A DNA stretch of 64,000 nt from Vibrio anguillarum (GTDB lineage Bacteria; Pseudomonadota; Gammaproteobacteria; Enterobacterales; Vibrionaceae): contig NZ_JAHGUP010000040.1 in NCBI RefSeq assembly GCF_001989995.2, positions 41,822 through 105,821 of the forward strand, given 5' to 3'. Every line of letters starts with the position of its first letter. Within the stretch, counting starts at the first letter, position 1. Made by a program: the position numbers and the translations under genes. Positions 1-8,479 of the stretch are shown one piece after another. The notes under the pieces were generated by a model. The model was not told where the DNA came from. It made no database searches and worked only from the letters and a program-made list of their open reading frames with translations.

Positions 1-1
1 G

Positions 2-1333
2 AATGATGTACTGGATTATTCAAAAATTGAGGCCGGACACTTAGAAATTCGCAATGCCAACTTTAATTTGCACCAAATGGTGGACGATGTTTACCAACTG
101 ATGAAAGGACGTGCTGAAGAAAAGTCGCTTGAATTTACCAAGCAGATTGAACTGGATGTTGCTCCTTTTTGGGTGGGTGATATGACTCGCTTAGGTCAAG
201 TGCTGACGAACCTTGTGGGTAATGCCATCAAATTTACCGATCAAGGTTATGTGGATATTTATGTCAGTCTTGATGCTGAAATGCCTAATCAAGTGACATT
301 TGAAGTGTCGGATTCCGGTGTTGGAGTCAGTGAACAGGATCAAATCAGGCTGTTTGATGCGTTTACTCAAGCTTCCAGTGAGCAAAGTTACAAAGGCGGT
401 ACTGGGCTTGGTTTGGCTATCAGCAAACGGCTTGTTGAAGCCATGGGCGGCGAGCTTAAGCTTGAATCAGATTTAGGCAAAGGAAGCCGTTTTGAGTTAA
501 CTGTTCCTTTACAGCGAGGAGAGGCAGTGAATGACGTGGTTAAAAGGCCGATAGCCGCGACGCGAGAGGCCAGCATCTTGCTGGTGGAGGATAACCCTGT
601 CAACTGCATGGTTGCTGAAGGGTTTTTGACCAGTCTCGGTCATAATGTGCTCACCGCGAAAACAGGCGCTGAAGCTCGGGTTCTGTTTAGTGAAGACAGG
701 TTTGATATCGCACTGCTCGATATTAATCTACCTGACGTTAATGGTGTTGAGCTGTTGGCACAGCTCAAAATTATCGAACGTGAACAGTATTCGCATCTAC
801 GCCCCACACCGATGGTTGCTATTTCGGCGCATGTGTTTAATGAAGAGGTGGAAAGCTATTTAGCGGCTGGTTTTGATGGCTATTTGCCCAAACCTTTAGT
901 CAAAGAAGATCTTGCACAACTTGTCCAGCAACGTATTGAACACAATACCTTACCCGTTGAGTTGATTGTGCCTATGCACGTAACCTCGGATAGCCAAAAA
1001 TCCGCTCGTCCGATTATGGACGAGCGGATCCTACTCGCGGATATTGAAGTGCTAGGGCGTGACAAGATGAATGAAATCATTGAGTTGTTCGCCGATTGCA
1101 CGCATGAATACCTACACGAGTTTCGTCAATCCAGAGAACAGGCTCAGGTCGTTAAGTCGTTAGCACACAAATTGAAAGGTTCAGCTGGCAGCTTAGGTTT
1201 GCATGCCTTGTTTGAGCTGTGTTTAGTCATTGAGAAAAGTGCTGACTCTGCGCAAACTTATCAAGAGCTACAAGCGGAATTAGAAGCCTTAGCCGCTCAA
1301 TCCATTCATTCACTCAGGTTACTGTTTGTATAA
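2..1333 (+). CDS. Hybrid sensor histidine kinase, 5'-truncated by window edge (HisKA end - HATPase - REC - HPt)
   Basis: The reading frame is open from base 2, so the gene begins outside the window. The first residues (NDVLDYSKIEAG) are the end of a HisKA dimerisation domain. Next come an HATPase_c domain with G1 (SDSGVGVSE) and G2 (GGTGLGLAIS) boxes, a receiver domain with acceptor Asp in LLDINLP and Lys in LPKPL, and a C-terminal HPt domain whose phospho-His is in AHKLKGSAGS (codon 1166-1168). The kinase-REC-HPt order is the ArcB/TorS type of tripartite phosphorelay protein. Its sensory N-terminus and partner regulator are not visible, so the signal is unknown. It ends before a pyruvate kinase on the opposite strand. 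Confidence 0.93.
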   Translation, partial: NDVLDYSKIEAGHLEIRNANFNLHQMVDDVYQLMKGRAEEKSLEFTKQIELDVAPFWVGDMTRLGQVLTNLVGNAIKFTDQGYVDIYVSLDAEMPNQVTFEVSDSGVGVSEQDQIRLFDAFTQASSEQSYKGGTGLGLAISKRLVEAMGGELKLESDLGKGSRFELTVPLQRGEAVNDVVKRPIAATREASILLVEDNPVNCMVAEGFLTSLGHNVLTAKTGAEARVLFSEDRFDIALLDINLPDVNGVELLAQLKIIEREQYSHLRPTPMVAISAHVFNEEVESYLAAGFDGYLPKPLVKEDLAQLVQQRIEHNTLPVELIVPMHVTSDSQKSARPIMDERILLADIEVLGRDKMNEIIELFADCTHEYLHEFRQSREQAQVVKSLAHKLKGSAGSLGLHALFELCLVIEKSADSAQTYQELQAELEALAAQSIHSLRLLFV

Positions 1334-1354
1334 ATAATTGGCTGTTGGCATCAT

Positions 1355-1382
1355 TAAAAAGGGCCTGCGACAAGCGCAGGCC
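1355..1382 (-). terminator. Rho-independent terminator of the pyruvate kinase gene
   Basis: An 8-bp GC-rich stem (GGCCTGCG / CGCAGGCC, 1362-1369 and 1375-1382) has a 5-nt loop. Read on the minus strand it is followed by CCTTTTTAATG, giving the U-tract. It lies just past the pyruvate kinase stop codon; the plus strand has no U-tract. Confidence 0.75.
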
Positions 1383-1476
1383 AAGTTCCCTGTGGAGCAA
1401 GTTTTTTTAGGGGGAGGTGTTGAGATCACTGAATAATTTTAATGATCTCATGATTAGCGGCGCAGAACCCTACATT

Positions 1477-2940
1477 CTACGCGGCTAATTCTTTTACTAC
1501 TGGCAACGTCAATAAACGACAGACGTTAATATTACCCACGCCTTCGATCGATTCTAATTGTGTCATTAAAATGGATGAAATATGGCGGTTAGCCGCGTCT
1601 TGTGCCAGAGCGTTAAGCACTTGCTGAGACAGCAAATCTGCTTGCGTCGCTAATGATGGAATATAGGTTGGTGTAACGCCGCGCAAAATGGTTAATTTAC
1701 GCAGCAGTTCAGGCCTGTCGGAGAGTGCCCAAATGGTAGCTTGGCTTTGACAGCGAGACATCAACAGGGGTGTTTCTCCCTGTTGAGTTAAAATGGCGAC
1801 CCCAAGATCTCTATGAACCTTAGTCGCCGATATCATGGAGGAAAGCGCGAAGCTTTTGCCCGCATCGCTGCACAAATGATGCAGTTTATCCCATGAATTT
1901 TGCGCACAGCCTAACTCTTGTTCTGCACCGTGAGCGATACGCACCATCGCTTCCACTGCTTCAATGGGATAGCTTCCCGCCGCTGATTCTGCTGACAGCA
2001 TAATAGCGTCAGTGCCATCAATAATCGCGTTCGCTACATCAAGCACTTCTGCGCGTGTTGGCAGCGGGCTGTCAATCATCGACTCCAGCATCTGTGTTGC
2101 GGTGATAACGGGTTTGCCTAAATAGTTTGAGCGCGCAATCAACGCTTTTTGTACGCCGGGTAGGCGAGCATCACCGATTTCAACGCCTAAATCACCACGA
2201 GCAACCATCACAACGTCGGATGCATTGATGACCGCGTCCATATTTTTTTGATCGCTCACCACTTCGGCTCGCTCTACTTTGGCGACAATGTGTGCATGAC
2301 ATCCGGCTTGTACCGCTAACCGGCGCGCTTCATGTAAATCCTGGGCATTACGTGGAAATGAGACGGCTAGAAAATCGGCTTGGAGTTTCGCGGCAGTGAT
2401 GATGTCTCGTTTGTCTTTGTCCGTCAGTGCCGGCGCGGAGAGGCCACCACCGAGCAAATTAATGCCTTTGCGATTAGACAGCTTACCGTTGTTTATGACG
2501 CGAGTTTTTACCCACTGCTGTGGTTTGTTGAGTTCTTCGACCCGGAGTTGTACTCGGCCATCATCAAGCAGTAAAGTATCACCCAACTTCAAGTCTTGAA
2601 TCAGCTGCGGGTAATCTAAGCCCACACGTTCTTGGTTACCAGCCATTGTGGGGTGAAGCCCATCGAGAATAAGTGAGTCACCCGCTTTTAGAGTGATCGC
2701 ACCGTCTTCAAAACAGGAAATACGGATCTTAGGTCCTTGTAAATCGACTAATATGCCGACACTGACACCAAGCTTTTGTGAAATGTCACGTACTAGCATC
2801 GCGCGTTCAATATGCTCGTCAGCGGTGCCGTGAGAAAAGTTTAAACGTACAACGTTAACACCAGCATTAATGAGCTTGGTGATCATCTCACGGCTTTGGC
2901 TTGCAGGGCCAAGCGTTGCAACGATTTTTGTTTTACACAT
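1477..2940 (-). CDS. pykA: Pyruvate kinase, PykA-like
   Basis: This 487-residue protein is a full-length pyruvate kinase, converting PEP and ADP to pyruvate and ATP. Visible signatures are the N-terminal TKIVATLGPAS and VVRLNFSHG, the VDLQGPKIR segment typical of the PykA rather than the PykF subgroup, the active-site Lys region VAKVERAE, MVARGDLGVEI, and the KPVITATQMLESM segment. It lies downstream of and co-oriented with pgtP, but a terminator-like hairpin at 3088-3110 separates them, so it probably has its own promoter in the 187-bp gap. Vibrios usually carry other pyruvate kinase genes elsewhere (family knowledge), so this is likely an accessory copy tied to phosphoglycerate/PEP use (inference). 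Identity is secure; choice of symbol is less so. Confidence 0.95.
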   Translation of the reverse strand: MCKTKIVATLGPASQSREMITKLINAGVNVVRLNFSHGTADEHIERAMLVRDISQKLGVSVGILVDLQGPKIRISCFEDGAITLKAGDSLILDGLHPTMAGNQERVGLDYPQLIQDLKLGDTLLLDDGRVQLRVEELNKPQQWVKTRVINNGKLSNRKGINLLGGGLSAPALTDKDKRDIITAAKLQADFLAVSFPRNAQDLHEARRLAVQAGCHAHIVAKVERAEVVSDQKNMDAVINASDVVMVARGDLGVEIGDARLPGVQKALIARSNYLGKPVITATQMLESMIDSPLPTRAEVLDVANAIIDGTDAIMLSAESAAGSYPIEAVEAMVRIAHGAEQELGCAQNSWDKLHHLCSDAGKSFALSSMISATKVHRDLGVAILTQQGETPLLMSRCQSQATIWALSDRPELLRKLTILRGVTPTYIPSLATQADLLSQQVLNALAQDAANRHISSILMTQLESIEGVGNINVCRLLTLPVVKELAA

Positions 2941-3087
2941 AGTGGTATCCTATAACGACACTCGCTATAGCCATTTTACTTGAAGTTATGGTGGTGCAAA
3001 TTGCACTTGTCCATTGCTCTCGGCCGACATTTGGTCGATTTTTCAAGTGATTTGGATATAGAAAATAAGAATGAAAATAAGAAAATA

Positions 3088-3110
3088 ACAGGGAGGATTA
3101 TCCCCCCTGT
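3088..3110 (-). terminator. Terminator-like hairpin after pgtP
   Basis: On the minus strand ACAGGGGGGA and TCCTCCCTGT pair over 10 positions (one G.U) with a 3-nt loop, followed by TATTTTC and a T-rich run. It starts 17 bp past the pgtP stop. The run beyond it on the plus strand contains three GAAAATAAG-like units (3061-3089). Confidence 0.6.
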
Positions 3111-3127
3111 ATCAAGGGTGTTATAGA

Positions 3128-4507
3128 TTAGAGAATTGGTTTCGTTTCCAGTATCTGGCCCGTAGGAGCATCAATATCCGTTACTTTCTTGGCATTCCAT
3201 ACCGTAGTCGCAAGCAGTAAAGAAATCACGCCAGCGGCCAACCAGAAATATTGTGCTTGAGTAAAGTCATATTTGGTTACGCCATCTACTTCCGTCATTT
3301 TAATCAATGATGAAGACACCAGTTCTTGAGCCGAAGCGGCTAAGTAAGAGAACAAACCAATAAAGCCCTTTACGGCACCGACGGCATTTTTAGGCATTAA
3401 GTCACAAGCCGTTAGGCCAGCAAGAAATACGACAAGCCCACCAATCGCAAAACCAATTAAGCCTAGAGCAACAGCATCTACCATACGGTTATCGGGGCCG
3501 AAGAACATCAAGCACATACCTGCAATGTTGGCAAATCCGTAAAGTAGCGTTGGGATATGACGGTTAGCGTTGAATACTTTATCTGAAATGATACCAGACA
3601 AAATAGCGCCCGCGAGGCCTGCAATAGGGTAAGTGGACATTGCAAAACCAGCATCAATCAGTGAATAGCCTTTGGTTTCTTGTAGGTATAACACCGCCCA
3701 AGAAGACATCGCATAGCGAGAGATATACATCGCGGCACAAGCAGCGGCAATCAGCCAGACAGTCGGCTGCTTCAAAATGAACAGTTGAGCGCGACGTGTT
3801 TCCTTTGGATCGTTGGCTTTTTTGAACTCGGGCTCTTCACCAAATGCTGTTGCAACATCAGGTAAACCATAGGTTTTCGGACGATCTTTCAGTACAAAGA
3901 ACATAATCAATGCAGCGATGATGGCAGCAATGCCCGCACCGATGAAACCTGCTTGCCAGCCTAAATAACTCACTAGCGTTGCTGTTAGAATCCAAGTGAT
4001 GCCTTCGCCGATATTTCGAGATCCTCCCCAAATTGAATAACGGCTTCCGCGTTGTTTAGGTGAGAACCATTGGAAAAGCGAGACGCAAGAAGGCGCAGAA
4101 CCCACCGATTGGAACCAACCATTGACGGCCCAAAGTAACACAAAGAAGAATGCCGTGGTGTTCAACCCCATGAATATGGCAGTGGCACCAGAAAGCAGTA
4201 GTGAGAACGACATAAATCGGCCGATGTTGGCGTAGTCAGAAAGGAAACCGTTCGAAAACTTACCAAATGCGTAGGTGAAGAAGAAGGCTGATCCCATGAT
4301 CCCGAGTTCTTCTATCGATACGATGCCCGCATCAAGCATCGGTTTTTTAACGACGCCTAAACTCATACGAACCACATAGAACATGGCGTATCCAAAGACT
4401 AAGCCTAAGAATACTTGCCATTGAAAACTTTTGAAACGCGATTGCATTGCGCCCTCAGAGCTATCCGATAGCGGTAGATCTGGGCGAGTTTTAAAAAAGT
4501 TAAGCAT
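3128..4507 (-). CDS. pgtP: Phosphoglycerate/organophosphate transporter, OPA family of MFS
   Basis: This inner-membrane protein of 459 residues has about 12 hydrophobic segments and the organophosphate:phosphate antiporter (OPA) family look: GYAMFYVVRMSLG in TM1, a loop with GSRYSIWGGSRNIG, and FNANRHIP between the halves. The related UhpT, UhpC, GlpT and PgtP proteins are hard to tell apart by eye. The PgtP call rests on the divergent pgtCBA regulatory genes next door, as in Salmonella. PgtP imports 2- and 3-phosphoglycerate and PEP in exchange for phosphate. I place the start at the ATG at 4507, which has GGAG 6 nt upstream; an ATG four codons earlier (4519) has no Shine-Dalgarno sequence. 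UhpC-like sensing or hexose-phosphate transport is the main alternative. Confidence 0.85.
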   Translation of the reverse strand: MLNFFKTRPDLPLSDSSEGAMQSRFKSFQWQVFLGLVFGYAMFYVVRMSLGVVKKPMLDAGIVSIEELGIMGSAFFFTYAFGKFSNGFLSDYANIGRFMSFSLLLSGATAIFMGLNTTAFFFVLLWAVNGWFQSVGSAPSCVSLFQWFSPKQRGSRYSIWGGSRNIGEGITWILTATLVSYLGWQAGFIGAGIAAIIAALIMFFVLKDRPKTYGLPDVATAFGEEPEFKKANDPKETRRAQLFILKQPTVWLIAAACAAMYISRYAMSSWAVLYLQETKGYSLIDAGFAMSTYPIAGLAGAILSGIISDKVFNANRHIPTLLYGFANIAGMCLMFFGPDNRMVDAVALGLIGFAIGGLVVFLAGLTACDLMPKNAVGAVKGFIGLFSYLAASAQELVSSSLIKMTEVDGVTKYDFTQAQYFWLAAGVISLLLATTVWNAKKVTDIDAPTGQILETKPIL

Positions 4508-4527
4508 GGAGCTCTCCATTCATCAAA

Positions 4528-4557
4528 TACTAAATAGGGTTATTACTAAATAGGGTT
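4528..4557. repeat. 14-bp tandem direct repeat upstream of pgtP
   Basis: TACTAAATAGGGTT occurs twice, at 4528-4541 and 4544-4557, with a 16-bp period. It lies 20-50 bp upstream of the pgtP start, in the leader or core promoter region. It may be a local duplication or paired regulator half-sites. Confidence 0.7.
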
Positions 4558-4599
4558 GTTTCGTTGTCGGAATGCATCTTCAAACAAATGGGTATGGGG

Positions 4600-4638
4600 C
4601 TCAAAAGTGCCAATTTGAGGCAGAAATGACTCAAATTG
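4600..4638. promoter_or_regulatory. Inverted-repeat operator candidate between pgtP and pgtC
   Basis: A perfect 9-bp inverted repeat, CAATTTGAG (4611-4619) and CTCAAATTG (4630-4638), has a 10-bp spacer, which puts the arms about two helical turns apart. A further CTCAAA (4600-4605) forms an overlapping palindrome with TTTGAG at 4614-4619. The position between divergent pgtP and pgtC suggests a PgtA binding region; that is inference. Confidence 0.5.
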
Positions 4639-4782
4639 AGAGTGTGAATGGGTCAAAAATGGGAATTCAGCGAAGGGTAAATTATGTTTTGCTGATAAAA
4701 TTGAAATTGTAATACGCTGTTTTGCGTCATAACTGACACAAATGTTTAATAATTTATTTTTAGCTAAACGGTAGAGTTTTGA

Positions 4783-6135
4783 GTGAACGCACAATTTTTA
4801 GGGTTTTGTGATTTAAAAGCGGTTTTCCGTTCTTGTACCTTATTACGCTGGTGCAAATGGATGGTGCTACTAGGATCGATAGCGGCGGCTATCAATACCG
4901 CTTATGCAAAAGAGAATGAGTTAGTCATACTGACCACATTTTCACGTGAACCCTTGCTACCTCTTATTGAAGAGTTCAGCAAACAGTATCAAGGGGTTGA
5001 TGTGCAAGTTGTCCACCGTAGAGCACAATCGAGTATTCAACTGCTTAATAAAAGCTATATCCAGAATATTGATGTAGTGCTGAGCTCATCGCCTTTTTTA
5101 ATGCAGCATTTAGCAAATAGCAATAAGCTCGCAACCTTACCTGCCCATTTGCAACCACCAGAATGGTTAAAACCCTACATGTTACCGCCAACTGATAAAG
5201 TCGTGACGATAGGCTATTCTGGCGCTGGTTTGGTATGGAATCGTGACTATCTCAGCTTACATCATTTACCGACGCCTACGTCGTTCACCGATCTGGCTAA
5301 TTTTATCTATTTTGACCACATCACGATGAGTACGCCAACACGTTCGGGTACTACTCAGTTAATGGTCGAGAGCATTCTTGCTAAATATGGTTGGCAACAA
5401 GGGTGGCGGATTTTACTGAACGTGGGGGCAAATTTAGGGACAATTTCCTCACGCAGTTTTGGTGTGAGTGATTATGTAGCCAAAGGGCAATTTGGGATAG
5501 GCCCAACGATTGATAGCTATGCCAGCATATTAGAACGAAAATTTGAGCACGTTCAATTTCGCTACGATGAAAGTTTTACCCTAATGCCCACATACGTCTC
5601 CCAAGTGAGCCTGCGTGAAAATGATCAATATGCGAAGGCATTCATCGATTTATTGATGTCAAAAGCGGTACAAACGAATATGGATAGCAATGATTTTTCT
5701 AAACATGCGATAAACGATAAATCCCTGTTTAATGAGGCATATACACAGTTGTCCATGGCATCCATTACACATCGTGAGGAGTTAGTTAACTTATTGTTTG
5801 AAATTGCGATTACCAAACGCTTACCTCAGTTAAAAGACACTTGGCTCGCAATCAATCATGCTAAAACCAAGTACGCACACAATGAACCCGCTCTGAAGCT
5901 CATTGAAAATATTGAAACTCGAGTGTTCTCTTTACCTGTGACCGAAACAGAGTTAGCCGTAGTATATCAGTCATGGCAAAAAATCAGTGTTGATGAGGCG
6001 CAGTATGAGACACACTCTGCCGCCATTTCTATGCAAGTAGCGGAACTGACGCATCGTTGGAAGATGCAGTTGGCATTAACCTTAGAAGAAGCTTTGTCCG
6101 ATCTAAAAAACTTGGACCGGGTCGATACGCCATGA
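4783..6135 (+). CDS. pgtC: PgtC-family periplasmic binding-like regulatory protein
   Basis: The protein has 450 residues. A basic stretch (RSCTLLRWCKW) and a hydrophobic core ending in NTAYA form a signal peptide. The mature part resembles an iron(III)/spermidine-type extracellular solute-binding protein (ELVILTTFSREPLLPLIEEFSKQY at its start, shortened here, and IDVVLSSSPFLMQHL). In Salmonella, PgtC and PgtB sense external phosphoglycerate and induce pgtP through PgtA. The start used is a GTG at 4783; an in-frame ATG at 4861 would leave the signal peptide without its basic end, so the GTG is preferred. The TGA overlaps the pgtB ATG (ATGA), which indicates translational coupling. Confidence 0.82.
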   Translation: MNAQFLGFCDLKAVFRSCTLLRWCKWMVLLGSIAAAINTAYAKENELVILTTFSREPLLPLIEEFSKQYQGVDVQVVHRRAQSSIQLLNKSYIQNIDVVLSSSPFLMQHLANSNKLATLPAHLQPPEWLKPYMLPPTDKVVTIGYSGAGLVWNRDYLSLHHLPTPTSFTDLANFIYFDHITMSTPTRSGTTQLMVESILAKYGWQQGWRILLNVGANLGTISSRSFGVSDYVAKGQFGIGPTIDSYASILERKFEHVQFRYDESFTLMPTYVSQVSLRENDQYAKAFIDLLMSKAVQTNMDSNDFSKHAINDKSLFNEAYTQLSMASITHREELVNLLFEIAITKRLPQLKDTWLAINHAKTKYAHNEPALKLIENIETRVFSLPVTETELAVVYQSWQKISVDEAQYETHSAAISMQVAELTHRWKMQLALTLEEALSDLKNLDRVDTP

Positions 6136-8479
6136 TTTTTCCGAAATACAACACGATTGGCGCGAGACTGGTTTTGGCCTTTGCTTGTAGTACCTTGCTG
6201 TTGACGATTGTCAGCATCGTCGCATGGGGAACATGGAATAGTTTAGATAATCAAGTGAGCGAGCTGCTTGATAAAAGTGTTCCTAAATATAATGCCAGTT
6301 ATCTGCTCGAAAGCAGTAGTTCGGAAATTAAAAGACGGATCGAAATCATCTCAAATACGCGTAACAAAGTTGAGTTGGATGAGCAACGGCAACGTTTGGA
6401 TAACAATTTAACGACGATCAGCAAAATATTAAGCGAGATTGAATTGAACAGCGAGCAGCAACGGCTGCTTGCTGGGTATCAACGGCTACGTAATCTTAGT
6501 GAGCAATTTGGTCTTCTGGTCGGGCAACGGATTGATCAAAGTCGTCAAATTGAGTTACTTCAAGAGCAGATCCAATGGCTACATCAAGATATTGGTTCTG
6601 AGTTGACTCCGCTGCGCCAAGAAATACAGTGGCAGCTAGAGCGAAAAATGAAAGGTAATGAAAGCGACATGCTGTTTGCGAGTTTAGGGGCTGTCCAGTC
6701 TATCCTAGATGGTGAGGCTCAAACGTTTATGTTCGCAAAAGAGCTCATCCAATCTAAGCATATTAGCCAAGTGAATAATGGCATGAAAGTACTACAGTTC
6801 CGCCTTGAAGAACTGTACGCACAGAGTGCGCCGATTTTTTCACAACCTGCAACCATCGCCTATCAACAATTACTCAGTGAGCTAATGGATGTATTGAGTT
6901 TGAATGGCTCTTTCCATCAAAACTTACGTTCTATGGTGCGTTTAAATGCCCAGCTTGATGATATTCGAGCTGAAGTTCAGCAACAGCTTCTCCACCAACA
7001 TACTGATATTGCGATGTTGGTCGCCAACGCCGATGAGTCGTTTGTTCAAGCGAAAAAAGAGACCACGGAACTGGTTTCTCATGGTAACCGTATTCTGTTT
7101 GTCTGCTTTAGCTTATCGATCATTATCAGTTTGTTTTTGACTTACTATTTCATCAATCGTCGGATTGTGGGCCGACTTAACCGCCTTAGCGACAGTTTAG
7201 ATGCCATCATTCATAATGATCTTTCACACCCTATTGTGGTAGACGGCAGAGATGAAATTGGCCGGATCAGTGAAAAATTGGTTCAGTATGGTAAAAAAGT
7301 GGAGGAAATGGACCGAACCAACGCACTGAGTTTGATTAACAATACGCAAGCGAGTTTAATCACTTGTGATTTGGATGGTTATATTGAATCGGCTAACTTA
7401 AGCGCTCGTGTTCGCTTGAATATAGACCAGAATGAGGACCCGAAAGCCTTTTGGCTCTGTTTTTCAACGTCAACTCAATCGCAGTTGCAAGCACTGTTTA
7501 ACCCAGAGGCTAAGTTGATCGAAAATGGTGCAGATGTCATTACGTTATCGTTAGGCGATGTAAATAAACCTTATTACTTGCGCTTGTATTTACGTAAGTA
7601 TACCCACGGTTTAAGCGATAAAGTTATCATCACGATTACGGATGTTACCGATCAAGAGCACGCTAATCGATTATTAGAAGAGCGAGTTCGAGCAAAAACT
7701 CATTCATTACGTGAAAAAAATCATCAGTTACTCGCTGAAATTGAGCAGCACCACCGGACCGAAAACCATCTTAAAAAAACACAAAGTGAGTTAGTACAAG
7801 CCGCTAAAATGGCGGTGGTCGGGCAAACGATGACCAGTTTAGCGCACGAATTGAATCAACCATTAAGCGCGATGTCGACTTATCTCTATAGCGTAAACCT
7901 TGCTTTAGAGCAGAAGAAAACAGAGCAAATCAGACATTCCATCGATCATATTGAACATTTAACAGAGCGAATGGGCAAAATCATCAATGGGTTACGTCAT
8001 TTTTCTCGTAAAAGTAGCAGTGATGAAACCCTTACCCCTGTCTTGATTACTGACGTTATCGGTCAGGCTATGTTGTTGGTTGAAACGAAAGCGAAACGTC
8101 AACAGATAGTATTGCAAAGCCATATTCATCAACCAATTCAAGTCATTGCAGATCAAATCGGCTTGGAACAGGTATTGATTAATTTGTTGGTAAATGGCTG
8201 TGAAGCGGTTGTGGGATGTGAGCACAAAAAAGTTGACGTGATATTGCTGTCGAGTACGCCAACGCATCACGTTGTTGCAGTATGCGATTCAGGGGCTGGA
8301 TTTGCTCATGATGTCGTTGAAAAACTCTTTACGCCCTTTACCACGACCAAAGAAGTAGGGTTGGCTTAGGGCTGAATATTTGCCGCTCGCTCATAGGAAA
8401 AATAAAGGGTCAAATTTATCTTGCCTCGACAGTCAGTCGAGGTGCAATGGTCGTGCTGGAGTTGCCTTATGAATCATAA
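6132..8479 (+). pseudogene. pgtB: PgtB-type sensor histidine kinase with a one-base frameshift in the G2 box
   Basis: The gene starts at the ATG at 6132 overlapping the pgtC stop. The product has an N-terminal TM segment, a long helical periplasmic region, a second TM near residue 325, HAMP, a PAS-like region, a coiled coil, HisKA with His572 (SLAHELNQPL) and HATPase_c. As sequenced, the frame ends at TAG 8367-8369 after 745 residues, right after TTKEVGLA. Adding one G at about 8363-8364 restores VGLGLGLNICRSL and 37 further codons, ending at TAA 8477-8479 and overlapping the pgtA start by 11 bp; the restored protein would have 782 residues. The missing part includes most of the G2 ATP-lid glycines, so kinase activity would be lost or weak. 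A real mutation or a sequencing/assembly error are both possible. Confidence 0.8.

Noticed and set aside
1421..1450. Inverted repeat TGAGATCA / TGATCTCA past the pyruvate kinase stop
   Set aside because: The loop is 14 nt and no U-tract follows; the hairpin at 1355-1382 is a much better terminator, so this is left as chance or mRNA structure.
4591..4620. Possible sigma-54 promoter (TTGGCACTTTTGAGCC on the minus strand) for pgtP
   Set aside because: The GG and GC elements are 9 rather than 10 bases apart and the -12 lacks TTGC.
4546..4794. 82-codon frame on the minus strand between pgtP and pgtC
   Set aside because: It covers the repeat-rich promoter region, has no ribosome binding site or recognisable domain, and its composition follows the non-coding AT bias.
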